Below are positions 1-10,694 of a stretch of DNA of 64,000 nucleotides, piece by piece. Source of the DNA: Gadus chalcogrammus (lineage: Eukaryota > Chordata > Actinopteri > Gadiformes > Gadidae). Under the pieces are notes generated by a model. That model saw only the letters and a program-made list of their open reading frames with translations. It was not told the DNA's origin and did no database searches. The number at the start of each line of letters is the position of its first letter. Positions within the stretch are counted from its first letter, which is position 1. The translations under genes were made by a program, and so were the position numbers. The stretch spans positions 20,475,607 to 20,539,606 of the forward strand of contig NC_079414.1 in the NCBI RefSeq assembly GCF_026213295.1, written 5' to 3'.

Positions 1-24
1 AACCCTAACCCTAACCCTAACCCC
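1..24. repeat. Short telomeric repeat (CCCTAA)n at the window start
   Basis: The first 24 bases are four CCCTAA-type units, the vertebrate telomere repeat on its C-rich strand, read 5' to 3' from the left end. That is the orientation expected at the left end of a chromosome. Only four units are present, so this could be the inner edge of a trimmed telomere or a short interstitial copy. The next 220 bases show no subtelomeric satellite that I recognise, and a latrophilin exon starts at 248. Confidence 0.7.
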
Positions 25-247
25 ATCGTAGTATCATTGTCTTCAAACTTCTACAATAAACCGGCTTTCAACACATACCACCCCGCATCCTTTGTCTGGT
101 AGACCACAATAGCGACCGACATTATTAAACAGGCTCAGGCTAGGTGAGGCTGCTAAGACCAGCATTCATCCGCACACACTACCCCCCTCACCAATCGTAA
201 GGTTCCTGGTTTTGAGTGATGTTTGGTCTGCACACACACGTTCCCAG

Positions 248-3200
248 GCCAGGTGAAGTTGGTGCTGTCGCTCTTCAAGAACCTGGGCTCCTTCCTCACC
301 ACCAAGAACTCCACCCTGCGGCTGGGGCTGGGGCTGGGCCAGGGGTCAGAGGTCAGGGGCCGTAGCCTGGCGGTCAACTCCCACGTGATCTCTGCCTCTG
401 TTCACCGCGGCGTCAACAGAGTGTACCTGTCTGAGCCTGTGATCTTCACCCTGCGACACCTGCAGGTGGGCGCACTGCTACCTCTGTGGCATGCTGTGGT
501 GTGTGTCTGTGAGTGTGTTTGTGCACATGTGTGTGCGTGTTCTGCACTTTCTATAAAACATTTAACGAAAAAAATAACGAAAACGCGATTATTAGTTTTT
601 TGGTTGTTTGACACTGAAATCGAAATCGCGATCAAAATTTGATTTATCGCCCAGCGCTAGCTTGCGTGCACGTTTGTCTATGTGTATGGATACACAACAC
701 AGTGTATGGATCTGTGTACGTTATGTAAATGAAACCCCCCTCCCCCCCCCCACCCAACACTCCTCACAGCAGGAGAACCACTACGGCCCTAACTGCTCCT
801 TCTGGAACTCCTCGGGGTCCTTGGGCAGCGGCAGGTGGTCCACGCAGGGCTGCCGCCTTCTGCACTCCAACAACACACACACCACCTGCGCCTGCAACCA
901 CCTCTCCAGCTACGCCGTGCTCATGACGTACCAGCAGCCTGCGGTGGGTGCTCCCCCCCCCCCCCCCCCCCCCCCCCTCGCCCTCTCACTCACCCTCCAT
1001 TTCACGGGCCGGGAGTCACGGCCAATCGGATTAGCACATTATTAATTATTCACCGTTTTTGGTTGTATTTCATTGAAGTGTATGGCAGTTTTGGGCACGG
1101 TGTTAGACTAAACTGTTCTGTCGTACAGCTTGTGTGATTGAAGTGAGTCCTTGTACGGCCCCGTTTCAGAGCATATTCGCTCCAACCATTTTTTTCGTTA
1201 AGATTTCTCTTTGTCCAATTCACAGAATGAACGGACCATCTTATATCGTTTTGTGTGCGCCTACCGTGTCTTCTGTGTGTACGGTGTCCCCTTATAAAGG
1301 ACGGCTGGCGAGAACCTTCAAAAGAAATTCATCTAATGCTCCAAAGCTTAAGACACCAGAGATTATAATAATAAGCCTTTTCTTGAAAAACTAATACAAA
1401 ACTACAGAAGCCACATGGAGCTCTATATTAAAGGCACCTTGTAGTGGTGAAATGATATTTGTGTAAACAGCATCCTATTGCTCATTAACTCCGCTACACC
1501 TAAACTAACAAGGCACATATATTTTAATGCAAGCAATTTAAAGAACAATCGACATTAACTGCGCACTAGCTTGCCAGAGAGATACGATTTATGGAAGACA
1601 CTACTTTCTACCAGGTCTATTTAGAGGTAATTTCCTTTACATAACGTTGAGTGTCTCTTCTTTTTCGCTACAGTGCTGCAAGTTACTTTTTGATAATAGT
1701 GCAATAGTCCTGTGTTATTTTTAGGGGCTGCTGACATGGAGGTTTTCTTAAAGTTAGTTCCTCCAACAAAAACCTCTAGATCACTACCATTTGTGCTATG
1801 CACGTACGCAGACGCTGCAGACGTTACCAACCTGGCTGGTTCGTTTCCATAATGTATCGGGATGTCTGGAGTTTTTGTGACGCAGGGCGGAGCGTGTCTG
1901 ACGCAACACATAGACCCTTTTGTGACGCTTTGCCCACTGGTATCTGGGCTGATGCTACTCTCTGAAATGACAGAAAGAAACCAACGTTTCTATACTTCTT
2001 CAATTCTGTCCTTCCACCAGATGAATTGGTGCAATGCTGCTGAAATATTAACATAAATACAAACACAGCGAAACGAAACGAAACGAAACAAGTGATTCAT
2101 CATTTTTCTTTTTATTGAAACTCGTTGTGTATTCAGCTCAGGGGCGGATCCGAGACAGTCTCGTGGGCTAGGATGTCTCGACTCTGAGCTGAAAAGTCCC
2201 AGCTTTGAGCCCCATCGTAGACATCGTCGAGAAAGTTTCTGCTCTGTGATAAGACGCTAGATAGCATGTCTACTAAAAAGCCAAAGCATCCGTCAAGCCT
2301 CTGTTCTGTTCTCCCTCCCAGTCCGGGGTGGGGGTAGAGGAGCTGCTGGTGTCCGGGGTCTCGTGGGTGGGCATCTCGGTGGCCCTGGTGTGCCTGGCCG
2401 GCTGCCTCACCACGCTGTGCTGTCAGGGGGCGCCCTGGCACAGCGACCACAGCAACATCCACTGCAACCTGTGGGCCAACCTCCTCATCACCGAGCTGCT
2501 TTTCCTCGTGGGCGCCAACAAGACGCAGTTCACAGTGAGTGCCGCCCCCCACGCGTCTGAACACAGCGCAGTGGTTCGGGACGGGGACGTTATCCTTGAT
2601 ATCATTTTTTTCAAGTTGGTTTATTGTCAAATGCACAACATAACAGGCAAAGCAGTCATAGCTGGCAATGGAATTGTATTAAAGATGTCCTTAAAAAAGC
2701 AATAATATATAAAAAAAAGAAAGAAAGTAAAAAATAGTTTCAGATAAAAAAAAAGAGCAACAAATCTTGATCAGACTGAACAACAGGGCTGCAGTCAGTT
2801 CAGTCCTCATTGATCGGTCTCCTTCTTTTTCTCCCCCTCTGTCCCTCCCACCTTTACTCCCTCTCTATATTCAACCCTCTTTTTTCCCATCCCCACCTCT
2901 CTCTTTTTGCTCTCCCACCCTCCTCTCTCTCCTCTCTGCCCCATCTCCTGCCTCCCTCGCCACCTCTCTCTCCCGTTCCTCTCCCCACTTGCTATATCTC
3001 CCTCTGCCTCCTCCCATCTCCCCTTGTCTCTCTCTTTCTCCCTTCATCCCCTCTCCACCTCTCTTTCTGTCCCTCTCTTCTCCCCATCTCCCCCACCCTC
3101 TCCCTCCCTCCCCTCTCCACTTATCCCCCTCTCTCCCTCCCTTTCACCTCTCCCCTCATCTCCCTCTCTCCTTCCCTTCCCTCTCTCCCTCCGTTCACTC

Positions 3201-3581
3201 TTCCCCTATCCTCTCCCCCTATCACCCTCTCTCCCTCCCTCTCACCTGTCCCCTCCTCTCCCCCCTTCCCCCTCCCTCCCTCTCCCCCTCTCTCTCTCTC
3301 TCTCCCCTCCTCTCTCCCCTGACCCTCTCCAGGTGGCGTGCTCCATCGTGGCGGGCATGCTGCACTTCTCCCTGCTCTCGGTGTTCTGCTGGCTCTGCCT
3401 GGAGGCGGTGGAGCTGTACCTGCTGCAGAGGGAGGTGTTTGAGGGCCAGAACTCCAGGAGGAAGTACTTCTACCTGTCGGGGTACTCTGTCCCCGTGCTG
3501 GTGGTGGCCGTCTCCACAGCCATAGACTTCAGAGGATACGGCTCCAGCACTGCGTAGGTGGTGGGACGTCTGACCTCTGAC

Positions 3582-3678
<97 letters not shown>

Positions 3679-4229
3679 CTGTGCTTGTCTTGATTGGGCA
3701 CAAGACCTACATGGTCGGAACCCATTGTTTACTGTATTTTGTGTTTTTACTAAATCTGTGTGTGTGTGTGTGTTTGTGTGTATATGTCTGTGCTGTGTAC
3801 CTGTTCTTGTTTTGAAAGGTGCTGGCTTCGAACAGACAATTATTTCATATGGAGCTTCCTTGGACCGGTGGCTTTCATAATAACGGTAAGTGGTTACTTG
3901 TGTCCTACAATATTAATTGGAATGTGATCGATATGGACACACACACATCTGACCTCTGACCTCTGACCTCTGAACGTTGGACCACAGCTCAACCTGGTTG
4001 TCTTGGTGATGACCCTGCACAAGATGCACAGCTCTGCTGCCCTCAAGCCAGACTCCAATCGACACGATAACCTAAGGTCAGTAGTAACAATACCGTCATC
4101 ATCATCATCACGGTAGCATCATGGTCATCATCACCATCATAATCCCGCGAGCAGGCTGTCACCCTGCGTGGTTGGCTCCGCCGTCGGTGTGTGAATGTGT
4201 GTATGAACGTCATCCCCATCATCCCCTCC

Positions 4230-4298
<69 letters not shown>

Positions 4299-4586
4299 CC
4301 AACCCGCTCCGTGTGATGCAGTCGCCCTTTGGACATGGCTCCATAGCTACAGGTGTTGTCAACCAGTGTGAACTGTGTGTTCCTTACAGGGCGTGGGCGG
4401 TGGGCTCGCTCACCCTCCTCTTCCTCCAGTGCGTGACATGGTCTGCAGGCCTGGTCTTCCTCTCCGCTCCCTCCCTCCTCCTGGCCTACCTCTTCTCCTC
4501 GCTCAACACCGCCCAGGGCCTGCTGATCACCATACTGCACTGCACCCTGGCCCGCAAGGTTGGTCTGTGTGTGTGTGTGTGTGTCC

Positions 4587-4643
<57 letters not shown>

Positions 4644-7583
4644 CGTGTGCGTGCGTGCGTGCGTGTGTGCGTGCGTGCGTGTGTGTGTGTGTCTGCCCGT
4701 TTAGTCTGTGGTGAGGTGTCTTTGTGTGTCTTTGTGGTGTGATGGTGTCATCTTAAGTTTGTATTTTTATACGTTTTATTTATCCGAACTTTAATAAAAC
4801 TTTTCTGGTGTGACAATAAAACAATAAAATAAAGTTTATTTTTAAACTGCGTTACCTTATTATTTTAGTGAGGACTCATAAATAACTACAATTAACTAAT
4901 GTTAGGGAAATCTGTTTATGTTTTGTTGCGCGTTTCTGGAATTTCTTTTTTAAATATATATCGGCCGATATATCTGAACATCAGATTTTTAAGTCACCAA
5001 ATATTTGTATCGGTATCGGCCTTAAAAATCCTTTATCGGTCGGGCTCTAATCATATCTTATGACACGCCTGTGTTGAATACTAACCCTTTCTTACTGGTC
5101 TGTTAACGGCACTGAGCAGTCTGTTATTTCTGAATAACCAACTGTTGCCACGGATGCTATTTTGCTATTTGGTTGCAGTAGCAATAAAATCATAATTTTA
5201 ATCTTCGTCAGGGTGATTAATAACCCCTATGGGTCGTGTCGGGGTCCTGCATCACCCTGTTCTCCGTTCACCTCGGATTCTTATATTGACGAGGGGCGCA
5301 ATATGCGAGGGAAGAAACGTGACGGTGTAACGACCTCCCACCACCGCCAGCGCCCCCTACAGGCGGTTAGTTGAGCTACACCCTGAATGGTAAACGGACT
5401 GCACACACATCGCTTTACAATACGGGCCTGACGTTCACCCATCCATACACACATTCACCCGTACACCGACGGCCGAGTCAGCCATGCAAGGCGACGGCCA
5501 GCTGGTCAGAGCGGTTAGGGTGGAGGTGCCTTGGTTCGGGGACCCCCCCTCGCCACCGCCGCCTCGTGTGATCATCAGGCCCCGAGAAGCACCCCGTCCC
5601 ACGGCGTGGGACGGGGGGGCCTTTTTCCGCGGGGCCTGATGATCACACGAGGCGGTGTTCCTGCGTGCAGGGCCAGAAGGACTACGGCCGCTGCCTGCGT
5701 CTGTCCCAGTGCTGCGGCGGCTCCTCCTCCAGCTCCCCGGACTCTGTGAAGGGGGCGGCGCTGCGCTCCAACAACCGCTACAGCAGCAGCCAGGCCCGCA
5801 GAGCCACCGCCAACAGACAGGTAAGAGGGGCGCCCCCCCGGGCCCCCGGCCCTCCGGCCCCCCTGCCCTCCGGCCCCCCTGCCCCCCGGCCCTCCGGCCC
5901 CCCTGCCCTCCGGCCCCCGCTCTCTCTCTCACTATGTCCCTCTCCGTTAAGTTACGCTCTCACTATTATTATTATTTTTTGTTATCCCATTGTATTGTTT
6001 TATTTATTTATGTACTTTATATTTTCTTCTTCCTTCTTTTCTTCTTCTTTCTTTATATATATATATATATATATACTATATATATGTATATAATATTTTT
6101 TTATTTTAAATGTATTTATTACTTCATAGTCTTGCAGTGTTGTTCTGGTTGTTTGACCAACTGTTTATATCTGTTGTGCATTTTGATTTCTGTTTTTATT
6201 TGTACATGTTATAATCAGGGCGTCATTGATAAAGAGAGCCTGCTCCGAATGGCCTTCCCTGAATAAATAAAGGTTTAATAATCATTTTCAAGCTTGTATG
6301 AGAATTACAGATATGGGATTAGGGGAGATAAAGATTCACATTGCCGAAGCACACGGACATGGATGGGTTGTTATTTTATTAACATTAACATTGTTTGTAA
6401 CGTTGGTTATTTAGGATTTCTAACGCATGGCCTTCGTGTGTTGTGACAGAGCCGCATCCGGAGGATGTGGAACGACACGGTGCGCCGACAGACCGAGTCC
6501 TCCTTCATCGCCACGGACGTCAACAACACCCCCACCCTCAACAGAGGTAAGGGTATGACCTGTACTGCACCCAGCACCACTCAAACACCCACCGCCTGTT
6601 TCTCATTCAAACTGAATAAATGCCCTATACCTCTTCCTCCTCTTCCCTCCTCCCTGCTTCCTCCTCCTCGACCTCATCACTAATCTTTTTTTCTCGCCTC
6701 CTTACGTCCACTCGTCCTCATCTTTTCCTCTTCCCTGTTTTATCTTCCTCCTTACTACAACCTCATAGTCCACGTGTTGGACTCCTTTTTCGTCTAGCCT
6801 CGTCATCTTCCTCTTTCTCCTTCTTCTCCACCTCCTCCGCCCCCTGCTCCACTTCCTTTTTTTCTTCTTCCTCCTCCACCTCCACCTCCTCTTTCTATTA
6901 ATTCTCCTGCTCCTCCTGCTCCTCCCCCTAATCATATTTTTCCTCCACCTACTCCTAACTCCTGTTTTACTCTCCACCTTCATCCATCCTCCCTCATCCT
7001 CAGCCTCCTCTCCTACCAAATCATCCTCCTACTCCTGGCCTCTTCCTCCTCCTCCATCACCTCTTTCCTCCTCACCTATCCCTATCCTCCCTACTACTAC
7101 CATCCCTCCTCCTCCTCCACCTCTTCCTCCTACACCTCCTCCTCCTTCTCCACCTCCTCCTCCACCCTCCTCTTCCTCCTCCACCTCCTTCTTCTTTCTG
7201 CTCCTCAGCTGCCTTGGGGAACCACTTCCTGACTAACCCTGTGCTGCAGACGCACCCTGGAGCGTCCCCCTATGACACTCTGCTAGCCCAGGGCTACAGC
7301 CAGCCCTTCACCTCCACAGGTACGCCTGGGCAGAGCGCTGTGTGCATCCAGTCTAACACCAAACCTTCTGACCCAACCTCGGGCGGCTCACAAGGTTCTA
7401 GGAAGATTACCCAGGCCTAGGGCATGTCGGAAGTGCAATATGCGTTTTCGCTTCGGTTGCTCGGGTTTTGAGGAAAGTAGTAAATAACCCCTGAGTCATT
7501 ACGCACACACACACACACACACACACTCACACACACACCACACACACACCACACCACACACACACACACCCACACTAAACACA

Positions 7584-7650
<67 letters not shown>

Positions 7651-10429
7651 ACACACACACACACACACGTTCACATTATGTTGCTATTGTGCAAAGTGTT
7701 GGAGCATGGATGTGTATATACAGAGTATGTTTGAGTGTGTTGTTGGACAATTTAATTTCCCTAACCACATTCGAGTGAAGGCGTTCTTTCCTTTACAACC
7801 TGAAATGTTTGTTTGTCTTTTTCCTTTGTGCCCTTTTCCCGTCTTCCTGTTCCTCCGTGTCACACGGACCAGTAGGAACCTTCAGAAACAAGCCGAGTAT
7901 GAGCACACTTTATTCGCTCCCCATCCACTAGCCATTCTAACTCCACCTCCGTAGAAACATCATGAAGACACACAGCATCTCCATGTGGTTGTTTCATGAC
8001 TCACCAAAGGATTCAATTCCTTGCCCCAAAGTATTTGCACCGCCTAAATACTCCACCCAGGTTAATCATCAATCCCAAACTCCTCCAAGAACCAGACTCA
8101 AACCCCCATCCTCTCATACATACATACATACATACATACATACAGTCGCTCATCTCCAGCTCTGCCCGCTGCCGGTGCCCGTGTCTGTCCCACCCCTCTG
8201 TCCCCTCACCATGCGTCTGTGTTGCGTTTCCCCCCCCAGAGGGCGGCGTGTCCGCGGGCCAGGAGCCCTGCGGCCTGGACAGCGTGTGTCTCAACGGCGG
8301 CTACACCCCCAACACCTTCACCCTGCACGGCCTGGCCTCCGCCCCGGGGTCCCGCGCCGGGGTGGTGGGCAGCACCGACCTCCTGAGGGGCGAGGGGGGC
8401 GGCGGAGGGCTGGGGGTGGACGACGTCTCCCCCGGGGCGCTCCTCTCCCCCCACTCCGGGGGGGTCCCGGAGTTGGGCGGTGGCGGCGGCGGTGGCGGCG
8501 GGATGCGGCGGAACCTGTCGGACGCGGCGGCGCTGGAGAAGATGATCATCTCGGAGCTGGTGCAGAGCAACCTGAGGCCGGCCGCGCCCATGCCCGTGCC
8601 CCCCGAGCGCTACGGCAGCCTGGCCCGCCCCCTCCACGAGCGGGCCGGCCACGCCCACAGCGCCACGCTCACGCGCCACTCCCAGCAGCAGCAGCACGGC
8701 CACGAGGGCTGGGCGGCCGCCCTGCCCACGCAACCAGCCCCGCCCGGGCCCCCCGACGGCTGGCCCTCCGGCCGGCCCCAGCCCGGGGACCCCGAGCTGC
8801 ACCAGGGCCCCGGGCTGAGGGGCCAGGACCTCCACCACCCCGTGGCCGCCGTGCAGGCGCGCCTGCAGGAGGGCTGGGCCCACGCCGCGCACGGCGCTCC
8901 CGGGAGCGCCGACCCCAAGGAGAAGCTGAAGGACGGGGACCGGGCGCAGCTGCAGTGCACCCTGGGCCGCCGCGGGCTGCTGCAGGACAGGCAGCAGGCG
9001 CGGACCCCGGACATCCAGGCCCGGCCCTACTCCACCATCAGCCGCACCCCGGGGACGCTGTCGCGGCACCGCGCCGCCGCCGCCGCCGCCGAGGGGGCGG
9101 GCGGGGCGGCGGGGGAGAGGGAGCGCGAGAGGGACCGGGAGAGGGACCGGGACCGCTACCGGGACAGGCCGCTGCCCCCGCCGCCGCCCCCTCCCCCGCA
9201 GGAGGCGGAGCCTCTGTACAAGGCGCTGGAGGAGCCCCTGCTGCACCAGCAGCGGGACGCGGCCATCGCCGAGTGGCAGGCGGGCCAGGGGAAGGACGAG
9301 ATGTTCCTCCTGAAGCGGGACGCCCTGGCGGAGGACTGGAGGGAGCGCGGGCCCGGCGAGGGCCACCCGTCCCAGAAGACGGCCGCGGACGGGACGGAGG
9401 AGTGGCGGAGCGGCGCCGAGCGGGGGAGGGAGGACCCCCTGCTGCTGGAGAAGAGGGACGGCCGGCTGGAGGTGTGGCGGGGCGGCGGGGAGGAGTCGGA
9501 CAAGGAGGAGACCTTCATCACGCAGAAGAACGAGTTTGCCATGGACCGCTGGAGGGGCGGGGCCGAGCGGGAGACGGAGGAGCCCCTGTTCCTGAAGGAG
9601 CGGGACGGCTGGAGGAGCCTGGTGGAGCAGGACAGCGAGGAGTTCAAGCCCAAGGACGGGGCGCTGGAGGTGTGGCGGGGCGGCGTGGACATGGAGCGGG
9701 ACGAGTCCTTCCTGTTTGACGGCAAGGACGCCAGCGGCGGCAGCGGCGGCAGCGGGGTGTGGCGGCGGCGGCGGCGGCGGCGGCGGCGCATGGACGGGTG
9801 GCAGCGCGGCGCCGAGCGGGGGTCCTTCGCTACCACGGCGACCGGTGAGGACTCCTCTGGACACCTACAACCCTGCCCCTGAGCCCCGACGTGGACCTGG
9901 ACCCCGGACTCCTCGCCCATCTACGCCCGGGACTCCAACCCCTCGCCGCTGTACCCGGGCGGAGCGCCGCTCCCCGCCCGTCGGCGTTCTTCCCGCGCGG
10001 CTCGCCGCCCGCCAACATCTTCGCCTCGCGCGAGCCCAGCCCGCCTCCTCCTCCTCCGGCGCGGCGGCGCGCGGCGGCGGCGGCGGCGGCGGCGGCCTCT
10101 ACTCCCGCCACTCCCCGCAGGTGTACAGCCGCGGCAGCTCCCCGCCGCCGCCGCCGCGCTTCTACACGCGCACCACCCCGCCCTCCCTGTCCTACCCCGA
10201 CAGCAGCCCCGAGGGCCCGGAGGAGCTGAGCCCCACGGGGCAGCGGCCGCAGCGGCCCGCCCTGGACCTGCCCTACAGCATGGGCCGCCCGCCGCTGGGG
10301 CCGCGACCCAACCACCTGCAGACCTTCTACCAGCCGCCGCCGCTGGCCGCCAACGGGGAGCCGGGCTACCTGGCGGACGCCGGCGGCGACGCGGAGGACG
10401 GACAGATGCAGCGGGTGACCAGCCTGTGA
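248..10429 (+). CDS. adgrl1: Latrophilin-type adhesion GPCR, 5'-truncated (adgrl1-like)
   Basis: A latrophilin is a synaptic adhesion G-protein-coupled receptor that self-cleaves in its GAIN domain. Exons by splice site and phase: 248-465, 770-943, 2322-2534, 3333-3553, 3819-3885, 3988-4076, 4390-4558, 5671-5820, 6450-6546, 7209-7319 and 8240-10429. The first two encode the end of GAIN and the GPS motif ([22 protein letters not shown]; cleavage expected between L and S, leaving a tethered agonist). Exons 3-7 encode seven membrane segments, with the TM3 cysteine (VACSIV) and the ECL2 cysteine ([18 protein letters not shown]). The tail carries latrophilin blocks [41 protein letters not shown] and YPDSSPEG, and ends in the PDZ ligand VTSL. 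The lectin, olfactomedin and hormone-receptor exons are absent because they would lie left of the window. The terminal exon changes frame (see its own entry). The assignment to adgrl1 rather than another latrophilin rests on the tail and on 19p13 synteny. Confidence 0.88.
540..662. mobile_element. Fragment of a MITE-like DNA element in a latrophilin intron
   Basis: The stretch contains AATCGCGATCAAAATTTGAT and ends in ATCGCCCAGCGCTAG. Read on the minus strand this resembles the CTAGGGCTGGGCGAT terminus common in fish non-autonomous DNA elements. Only one end is visible. The rest of this intron (466-769) holds GT-rich sequence. Confidence 0.4.
944..2321 (+). other. Latrophilin intron, no further feature recognised
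   Basis: This intron starts at donor GTGGGT and ends at acceptor CTCCCTCCCAG. It holds a C homopolymer of more than 25 bases at about 951-977 and a short GAAAC repeat near 2068-2090. I see no other gene or recognisable element. Confidence 0.5.
2820..3331 (+). repeat. Long polypyrimidine tract (CTCC/CTCTCC-rich)
   Basis: About 510 bases of the plus strand are nearly pure C and T, made of imperfect CTCTCC, CTCCCT and TCTCTC units. The tract runs directly into the acceptor at 3331-3332. It forms the end of the intron before the exon that encodes TM3 and TM4. Such homopurine/homopyrimidine DNA can form triplex structures; whether it does here is unknown. Confidence 0.85.
3583..3677. repeat. (TG)n microsatellite
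   Basis: A nearly perfect TG tract of about 95 bases starts about 30 bases after the latrophilin exon that ends at 3553. Confidence 0.9.
4231..4297. repeat. (AC)n microsatellite
   Basis: A near-pure AC tract of about 66 bases in a latrophilin intron. The flank at 4150-4206 (from GCAGGCTGTCACC to GTGTGTATGAACG) resembles the body of the tRNA-derived SINE at 39351-39594, so a decayed SINE copy may lie here. Confidence 0.85.
4566..4692. repeat. (GT)n microsatellite with GCGT variants
   Basis: A GT tract with GCGT interruptions begins within ten bases of the donor of the exon ending at 4558. Confidence 0.9.
4940..5055. mobile_element. MITE-like fragment with TATCGGCC motifs
   Basis: The stretch contains TATATATCGGCCGATATATC and later TCGGTATCGGCC and TTTATCGGTCGGGCTCTA. 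Repeated ATCGGCCGAT motifs and the GGGCTCTA end are typical of a widespread short DNA element in fish genomes. I cannot define its limits. The remainder of the intron, 4693-5670, contains AT-rich sequence and the palindrome at 5559-5655. Confidence 0.4.
5559..5655. repeat. Perfect 25-bp inverted repeat next to a splice acceptor
   Basis: Arms at 5559-5583 and 5631-5655 are exact reverse complements (core GTGATCATCAGGCCCC). A second, inner hairpin lies between them: CCCCGTCCCA at 5592-5601 and TGGGACGGGG at 5607-5616. The outer arm ends 15 bases before the latrophilin exon at 5671, so the folded pre-mRNA would present the acceptor at the base of a strong stem. Confidence 0.9.
6610..7208 (+). 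repeat. Polypyrimidine tract (CCT/TCC-rich) upstream of a latrophilin exon
   Basis: About 600 bases consist mostly of CTCCTC and TTCCTCC units with only scattered purines. It ends at the acceptor CTCCTCAG, directly before the exon at 7209-7319. This is the second long pyrimidine tract in the gene that abuts an acceptor. Confidence 0.8.
7502..7668. repeat. Compound (AC)n microsatellite
   Basis: AC dinucleotides broken by repeated ACCAC units. It lies in the intron before the terminal latrophilin exon. A short CATA tetranucleotide run follows at 8117-8144. Confidence 0.9.
8240..10429 (+). CDS. adgrl1: Terminal coding exon of the latrophilin, with tail repeats and frame breaks
   Basis: This exon follows acceptor CCCCCCCAG and encodes the long cytoplasmic tail. 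From 8240 to about 9825 one frame is open and carries conserved latrophilin blocks, including [10 protein letters not shown] near 8532 and [10 protein letters not shown] near 9214. From 9220 to 9825 it encodes about eight imperfect tandem repeats with a recurring E-E/D-x-L-F core, then K-R-D, then W-R-x-G. That frame hits TGA at 9880. Latrophilin-like sequence then continues in other frames: [20 protein letters not shown] near 9904 (first frame again, after the stop), [20 protein letters not shown] near 9975 (a second frame), and [13 protein letters not shown] to VTSL* (a third frame, stop 10427-10429). GC content is extreme, with CGG runs at 9762-9790 and 10065-10095. Small indel errors in the assembly are the simplest explanation; true frameshift or an unseen small intron remains possible. 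Confidence 0.75.
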
Positions 10430-10659
10430 CTAGGGCGGTGGTGATCGGGGGCGTAGACAGCAGGAAGGAGGCAGCCGGGGAGAGCCATTGAAACCACGCA
10501 ACAAGCGCACGCACACTCAAACAGCACACACACGCACACACACACAGGGGAAAAAAAAAAAACGACACGCTACAATTCGGAACGAGTGAAATGGCGATCC
10601 CTGATGAGTGACTTGTGTATAAAGGTCAAGACAAGGCGGTACGTCGGCACTTGCTGATG

Positions 10660-10694
<35 letters not shown>

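Noticed and set aside
8206..9864. A 552-codon open frame on the minus strand opposite the latrophilin tail, and a 585-codon plus-strand frame in a second phase
   Set aside because: Both are shadows of a GC-rich coding exon, where stop codons are rare in all frames. The conserved latrophilin motifs lie in the chosen frame.
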